13,717 nucleotides of DNA, from contig CALRDB010000033.1 of assembly GCA_943354745.1 (NCBI GenBank), positions 1 to 13,717 on the forward strand, written 5' to 3'. The first letter of the stretch is position 1, and every line of letters begins with the position of its first letter. The stretch comes from Candidatus Nomurabacteria bacterium (GTDB lineage Bacteria > Patescibacteriota > Minisyncoccia > Phycocordibacterales > UBA10002). The notes under the pieces are model-generated. The model did not search any database, was not told the origin of the DNA, and was given only the letters and a program-made list of their open reading frames with translations. Both the position numbers and the translations under genes were made by a program. This document shows, piece by piece, positions 11,693 to 13,717 of the stretch.

Positions 11693-12952
11693 CTATCGGA
11701 GTGCTCTCTGCAATTCCCCCTCCGCCTTGTTGAGTGCTTCACTACTTTGCATCTTACCGTTTGTGACTGATTCTATCATAGTTCGGAACACGTCCGCTGA
11801 AATCTTCGGGTTCGGGTCGAGAAAACCACGCGAACGCCCCGCGGAATCGTACATAATAGCACCATAGGAATCTGTTGGTTTGGCAGTAAGTAGGATCCTT
11901 TGAACCGGAGGAAGTCCTGTCTGCGCATGAAGCATCTTCCCTACTTGTGGACTTGCAAATGCATACGCTACCTGAAGTGAAGCAGAAGCCTTGGAGGAGG
12001 TACGCAGAATAGCGGAACCTGTCAGTTTGCCGTAGGTAGTACCCACACTAAGATCACGAGGTTTTGGGAAGAGCGCCACATCAAAATTGAGGTTTGGATT
12101 TGCCTTTCGAAGTTCATTCCATTCACTTCCAAGGCCGAAATAGACACCGAGACGTGAGGCAAGAAACGCACTCTTAGAATTCGGGAGGGAACCATTCCAC
12201 GAGTAGACAGGTTTTAGTGGATTAGCGAATTCGGTGTAGAAATTAAGAACGGATGACGCTTTGCCTCCGGTCAACGCCACTCGCGGACCTGTCGGGGTGG
12301 CAGAGACAACAGGTGTTCCACTTTGCAGGAGAAGTGCTGCGAGGATTTCCCGCGCGTAATTCACATTGCGATATTCGCCGAGAGCAACCGCGCTTCTTGA
12401 TATAGCACCTTTGTCATCTCGAAGAGTAAGGTTCTTTCCCAAGGTGATGAATTCGTCCCAGTACTTCGGGGCCTGTGACATCCCCGCTTCGTCAAGAAAA
12501 TCTCTATTGAAGTACATAACCAAGGGGTCAAGCATGAATGGCAACGCATAGATACCATTCGAAGACAGGAAAAGATCTCCTTCTTGAATAAAGTTGTCCT
12601 TAAAAGTTCGTTCAGTGTAGTTAGTAAAGGGGATCGTCTGAAGTTTATCCTTGTAGCGCAGAAGTAATTCAAGGGGGAGGAGCACCATGTCTGGACCGCG
12701 ACCTGCGGCAAGTGCCTCAAGTAAATTCTGGTCAAAAGCATTTTCCGACACCTCTGTGTATGACACTCTGAGCTTATCCTCATCGAACGAGGCGCGGATG
12801 ATTTCGTCCATAACACTGCGAGGGGCACTCCCCCACACTGATATCGAAACAAGACCATCCTTACTTGATTGTCTTGCCATGGACACCGCTAAAAGCCCCG
12901 CGATGATAAAAAAACCGAAAATACCTAGAATGATGGTTTGAAAGTTGTTCAT
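11693..12952 (-). CDS. Membrane-anchored extracellular solute-binding protein, family 1 (MalE-like), 419 aa
   Basis: The N-terminus carries an uncleaved-looking hydrophobic anchor at 7-26 (IILGIFGFFIIAGLLAVSMA), with no lipobox. The rest follows the family-1 solute-binding fold: first strand VSISVWGS (35-42), the helix-strand unit ending GRGPDMVLLP (84-93), and the family hallmark IYALPFMLDPLVMYFNRDFL (134-153) with DEAG after it. Then come the linker WDEFITLGKNLT and the C-lobe segments SAFLASRLGVYFGLGSEW and GSAILRTSSKASASLQVAYA. Such proteins bind sugars or oligosaccharides for ABC importers. No permease or ATPase gene lies in the window, so partners are elsewhere or the protein has another role. 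It is on the same strand as the pilins (127-bp gap) and the methyltransferase (103-bp gap). No Shine-Dalgarno site is visible. The length is normal for the family. Confidence 0.88.
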   Translation of the reverse strand: MNNFQTIILGIFGFFIIAGLLAVSMARQSSKDGLVSISVWGSAPRSVMDEIIRASFDEDKLRVSYTEVSENAFDQNLLEALAAGRGPDMVLLPLELLLRYKDKLQTIPFTNYTERTFKDNFIQEGDLFLSSNGIYALPFMLDPLVMYFNRDFLDEAGMSQAPKYWDEFITLGKNLTLRDDKGAISRSAVALGEYRNVNYAREILAALLLQSGTPVVSATPTGPRVALTGGKASSVLNFYTEFANPLKPVYSWNGSLPNSKSAFLASRLGVYFGLGSEWNELRKANPNLNFDVALFPKPRDLSVGTTYGKLTGSAILRTSSKASASLQVAYAFASPQVGKMLHAQTGLPPVQRILLTAKPTDSYGAIMYDSAGRSRGFLDPNPKISADVFRTMIESVTNGKMQSSEALNKAEGELQRALR

Positions 12953-12991
12953 GCGAGATATACGAAAAAACGAATTAAAAACCTCCGAATG

Positions 12992-13028
12992 GCTACGAAT
13001 GAGACAACTATTTTATCTTATTCGTAGC
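12992..13028. repeat. ATTCGTAGC inverted repeat upstream of the solute-binding protein gene
   Basis: GCTACGAAT (12992-13000) and ATTCGTAGC (13020-13028) form a perfect 9-bp inverted repeat with a 19-base loop. It is followed to the right by AATTCGCATATTCGCATAC, the same repeat family seen at 9937-9985. On the minus strand it lies between the methyltransferase stop and the solute-binding protein start, with a TTTTT about 10 bases downstream, so it could be a weak terminator. Confidence 0.5.
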
Positions 13029-13055
13029 AATTCGCATATTCGCATACTTCGTATG

Positions 13056-13580
13056 TTACTTCCTGAATATCATACCATAATGGTGCGCCCCCGCCTCAAT
13101 CTTTTTAACAAACTTAAAACCGCCACCTTCAAATAATCGTCGAGCTTCCGGCTCGGTAACCACATGGTCGATGTGTGGCCCCATACCTCTGTACGATTCT
13201 TTCCAATCAACCACGAGCACTTTACCCCCGAGCTTGAGAATACGTTTGGTTTCCGCGAGAAAACCATCTTTATCCTGAACCTGAAAAAGCACGTTTGAAA
13301 CAACCGCGGCATCTACCGCTTGATCCTTAAGGTGAGTACCTTCTAGACGCTCGATATCGCCCCATAACGCCTCTACATTGTGGAGGCGAGCCTCTCTTGC
13401 GCGACTCTGTAGCTTTGCAAGCAGGCCTTTTTGCACTTCTATCGCATAGACCTTCCCGGACCCCCCCACGAAGTGAGCGATACTAATCGACAGTGTGCCG
13501 TCTCCGGCGCCAAGATCAGCGACACGCGAACCGGACTGGAGTTCAAATTGAGCGATACAATGAGCTGGGTCTGCAAACAT
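13056..13580 (-). CDS. Class I SAM-dependent methyltransferase, 174 aa
   Basis: This is a compact Rossmann-fold methyltransferase. Motif I is VADLGAGDGT (20-29), the glycine-rich SAM site. Motif II is VYAIEV (44-49), with E48 as the likely ribose-binding acid. GDIE (74-77) is next. The fourth strand DAAVVSNVLFQV (90-101) and LKLGGKVLVVDWK (115-127) follow the usual order of UbiE-like and related small-molecule methyltransferases. The length is slightly short for such enzymes, with almost no N-terminal extension (MFADPAHCIAQFEL). The substrate cannot be told from the sequence. It is cytoplasmic, with no membrane segment. A TATAAT box lies 9 bases upstream of the ATG, so the mRNA leader would be only about 3 bases. 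It is the first gene of the minus-strand block, but its link to the pilins is by position only. Confidence 0.88.
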   Translation of the reverse strand: MFADPAHCIAQFELQSGSRVADLGAGDGTLSISIAHFVGGSGKVYAIEVQKGLLAKLQSRAREARLHNVEALWGDIERLEGTHLKDQAVDAAVVSNVLFQVQDKDGFLAETKRILKLGGKVLVVDWKESYRGMGPHIDHVVTEPEARRLFEGGGFKFVKKIEAGAHHYGMIFRK

Positions 13581-13589
13581 AGTGAGAAC

Positions 13590-13595
13590 ATTATA
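13590..13595 (-). promoter_or_regulatory. -10 box of the methyltransferase gene
   Basis: The minus strand reads TATAAT, a perfect -10 box, 9 bases before the ATG. The expected transcript start near 13583 leaves about 3 bases of leader, so translation would be nearly leaderless. The sequence 16-18 bases upstream (TAGGTTAA) is a poor -35. Confidence 0.5.
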
Positions 13596-13717
13596 CCCAA
13601 TTTCTTCTTAATTAACCTAATTGTATCGCGTTGTACGTTATTCGGCAGCGCAGCGCGTACCGAGAAAGGGTATTCGAATTGCATACTGACGCAAGACGTG
13701 GACGTAAGACGATACGC
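13596..13717. other. Right-end intergenic DNA, no gene recognised
   Basis: Nothing coding is supported here. The only structure noted is an imperfect direct repeat near the end: GACGCAAGACG (13688-13698) and GACGTAAGACG (13701-13711), two bases apart with one difference. Confidence 0.5.

Noticed and set aside
9001..13717. tRNA or other structured RNA genes in the gaps
   Set aside because: No T-loop signature (GGTTCGA), acceptor pairing or other known RNA motif was found in any of the gaps read.

Overview
The window looks like a piece of a Patescibacteria (Candidate Phyla Radiation, probably Parcubacteria-like) genome. This is inferred from gene families, not from a marker gene. The pointers are a run of small two-helix TrbC/VirB2-like pilins with a conserved E-K-R loop, secreted Ig/CARDB and PKD-like surface proteins, an orphan membrane-anchored solute-binding protein, sparse Shine-Dalgarno sites with at least one promoter placed for leaderless translation, and several families of short dispersed palindromic repeats. 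No rRNA, tRNA, CRISPR array or core housekeeping gene is visible.

Layout. 1-104 (-): the N-terminal end of an IS30-like transposase running off the left edge, apparently frameshifted just after its start. 237-2600 (+): two unrecognised genes with good ribosome binding sites, a soluble 267-aa protein and a 508-aa polytopic membrane protein with a His-rich linker; they end at a large hairpin. 2775-4322 (-): two tandem paralogous secreted proteins (Ig-like plus CARDB-like). 4323-4998: a gene-poor stretch with repeats, ending in a near-consensus sigma-70 promoter. 4999-6228 (+): a surface protein with three PKD-like repeats and a C-terminal membrane anchor, then a terminator. 6492-7064 (+): a basic hypothetical protein, then a terminator. 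7368-7928 (+): a predicted lipoprotein with a clear promoter, ribosome binding site and terminator. 8016-11565 (-): seven pilin-like genes. 11693-12952 (-): a family-1 solute-binding protein with an N-terminal anchor. 13056-13580 (-): a class I SAM-dependent methyltransferase. 13581-13717: the promoter of that gene and otherwise nothing recognised.

How the genes may work together. Nearly every protein is secreted, membrane-bound or surface-exposed. The minus-strand block from 13580 down to 8016 runs in one direction with short gaps in most places, so the solute-binding protein and the seven pilins may be one transcriptional region building a surface apparatus. The pilins resemble subunits of conjugative or type IV secretion pili, but no VirB4/VirD4-like ATPase or pilus assembly gene lies inside the window. 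The plus-strand genes from 4999 to 7928 are separate units, each ended by a hairpin terminator. Three repeat families occupy the gaps: CATTCCC/GGGAATG palindromes, ATTCGTAGC/ATTCGCAT repeats and GTTCC-GTTAC repeats. One repeat copy forms part of the apparent N-terminus of a pilin gene.
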